Part shown: in pieces, positions 5,548 through 6,047 of the stretch
Position numbering within the stretch: the first letter of the stretch is position 1
How the letters are laid out: the number at the start of each line of letters is the position of its first letter
Source of the DNA: Candidatus Coatesiibacteriota bacterium
GTDB lineage: Bacteria > RBG-13-66-14
Direction: 5' to 3'
DNA: 6,047 bases
Assembly (NCBI GenBank): GCA_014728185.1
Contig: WJMB01000048.1
Span: forward strand, 1-6,047
Made by a program: the position numbers and the translations under genes
Notes under the pieces: generated by a model
What the model saw: only the letters and a program-made list of their open reading frames with translations
Databases searched by the model: none
What the model was told of the DNA's origin: nothing

Positions 5548-5823
5548 TTAGAAGTCGAAGAGATCTTCAGCGGCGCCCGTGGTCTCGAGTACGGTGTAGA
5601 GGCTCTGGGCCTCTTCCTTGCGCACGGTCTTGGCCAGACGCTCGACGCGGACGACCAGCTTGCCGCCACGCAGGCGGACTTCGAGGATATCGCCGGTCTT
5701 GATCTGCTTGCCGGCGCCGGCGACGGCGTCGTTGACCTTGACGCGGCCGGCGTCGCAGGCCTGCTTGGCCACGGGTCGGCGCTTGATGATCCGGGAGACC
5801 TTGAGAAACTTGTCCAGGCGCAT
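5548..5823 (-). CDS. rqcP: RqcP-type S4-domain RNA-binding protein
   Basis: The 91-aa protein begins MRLDKFLKVSRIIKRRPVAK, the hallmark N-terminus of the RqcP/YabO family, and is almost entirely an S4 RNA-binding domain (about 1-62). A conserved KEEAQSLY segment (69-76) follows. In Bacillus, RqcP binds stalled 50S-peptidyl-tRNA complexes and helps RqcH add alanine tails in ribosome-associated quality control. Basic residues R2 and R16, implicated there, are present. Length fits RqcP (about 86-90 aa) and not Hsp15, which has a basic C-terminal extension. The frame is open to an ATG at 5901, but that extra part overlaps the upstream gene. ATG 5823 gives the family start and has GAAAGG 7 nt upstream. 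The gap to the upstream stop is 11 nt, and the Shine-Dalgarno overlaps that stop, suggesting translational coupling. RqcH is not in the window. Confidence 0.92.
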   Translation of the reverse strand: MRLDKFLKVSRIIKRRPVAKQACDAGRVKVNDAVAGAGKQIKTGDILEVRLRGGKLVVRVERLAKTVRKEEAQSLYTVLETTGAAEDLFDF

Positions 5824-5834
5824 GGGGATACCTT

Positions 5835-6047
5835 TCAACCGGGGAAGCCGACGCCCAGGTAGAGGCGCAGCAGGTTGAGCTCGTGCATCCTGCGGACCCA
5901 CTCCGGCGGGGTCTTGTCGAGGAGGGCCTCGGGAGGCAGGGCTTCTTTCCAGGCCGTCGGGGGCTCGTCCCAGGCCGGCTGTTCGAGGTCCCGGGGCAGC
6001 TCGGCGGCGGCCTCCAGCAGGCGACGCAGGTAGTCGAGGGAGAAATC
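5835..6047 (-). CDS. C-terminal end of an unrecognised protein, cut by the window edge
   Basis: The frame is open from the right edge to a TGA at 5837-5835, giving 70 residues. The visible part begins DFSLDYLRRLLEAAAELP and ends LNLLRLYLGVGFPG. It is rich in Leu, Pro, Glu and Trp, with likely helices at both ends and a proline-rich middle (DEPPTAWKEALPPEALLDKT). I recognise no family. Codon use (G/C third positions) matches the neighbouring genes, and the stop overlaps the rqcP Shine-Dalgarno, so it is probably the upstream gene of the same operon. In Firmicutes rqcP often follows mazG/yabN, but nothing here identifies this as that gene. Confidence 0.7.
   Translation of the reverse strand, partial: DFSLDYLRRLLEAAAELPRDLEQPAWDEPPTAWKEALPPEALLDKTPPEWVRRMHELNLLRLYLGVGFPG

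Noticed and set aside
5824..5901. N-terminal extension of the rqcP frame (26 codons)
   Set aside because: It overlaps the coding end of the upstream gene, is Pro/Arg-rich without similarity, and the family start MRLDKFLK lies at 5823.

Overview
This is a GC-rich window (coding parts roughly 60-75 % GC in the lines I sampled) from a diderm bacterium. The evidence for two membranes is a type IV pilus secretin (PilQ). An RqcP-type S4 protein, a lipoprotein and a secreted zinc-ribbon protein do not point to a familiar model phylum. An uncultivated or candidate-phylum lineage is plausible, but I cannot assign a taxon from this sequence. Every convincing gene is on the minus strand, so transcription runs right to left.

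Right block (about 3759-6047): a compact three-gene run. It reads the C-terminal end of an unrecognised protein (cut by the window edge), then rqcP (start corrected to an internal ATG at 5823), then a 590-aa lipoprotein with an added C-terminal membrane helix. Gaps are 11 and 16 nt, so this is probably one operon. RqcP acts in ribosome-associated quality control. The lipoprotein resembles DUF3352-type extracytoplasmic proteins in layout, and its function is unknown.

Middle block (about 2732-3758): roughly 1 kb without a credible gene. Next to the lipoprotein stop lies a nested perfect inverted repeat: 20-bp outer arms at 3563-3582/3733-3752 and 21-bp inner arms at 3623-3643/3683-3703. Each inner arm contains a full sigma-54 (-24/-12) consensus, so two sigma-54-type promoters face each other. 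Left of it is an AT-richer island (about 40-45 % GC, 2884-3562) with a strong hairpin (3123-3164), a 10-bp direct repeat and no convincing ORF. It could be a decayed foreign insert or a non-coding RNA locus. The likely pilQ promoter (extended -10 at 2855-2863) lies at its left border.

Left block (1-2731): pilQ stands alone, without pilMNOP beside it, with its own promoter and a Rho-independent terminator at 619-644. After a 367-bp spacer with further hairpins and a second extended -10-like site comes a gene, cut by the left edge, for a protein with a signal peptide, a four-Cys zinc ribbon and the start of a membrane domain. pilQ supplies the outer-membrane pore for a type IV pilus or a related machine. 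Nothing in the window shows which alignment-complex genes it works with.
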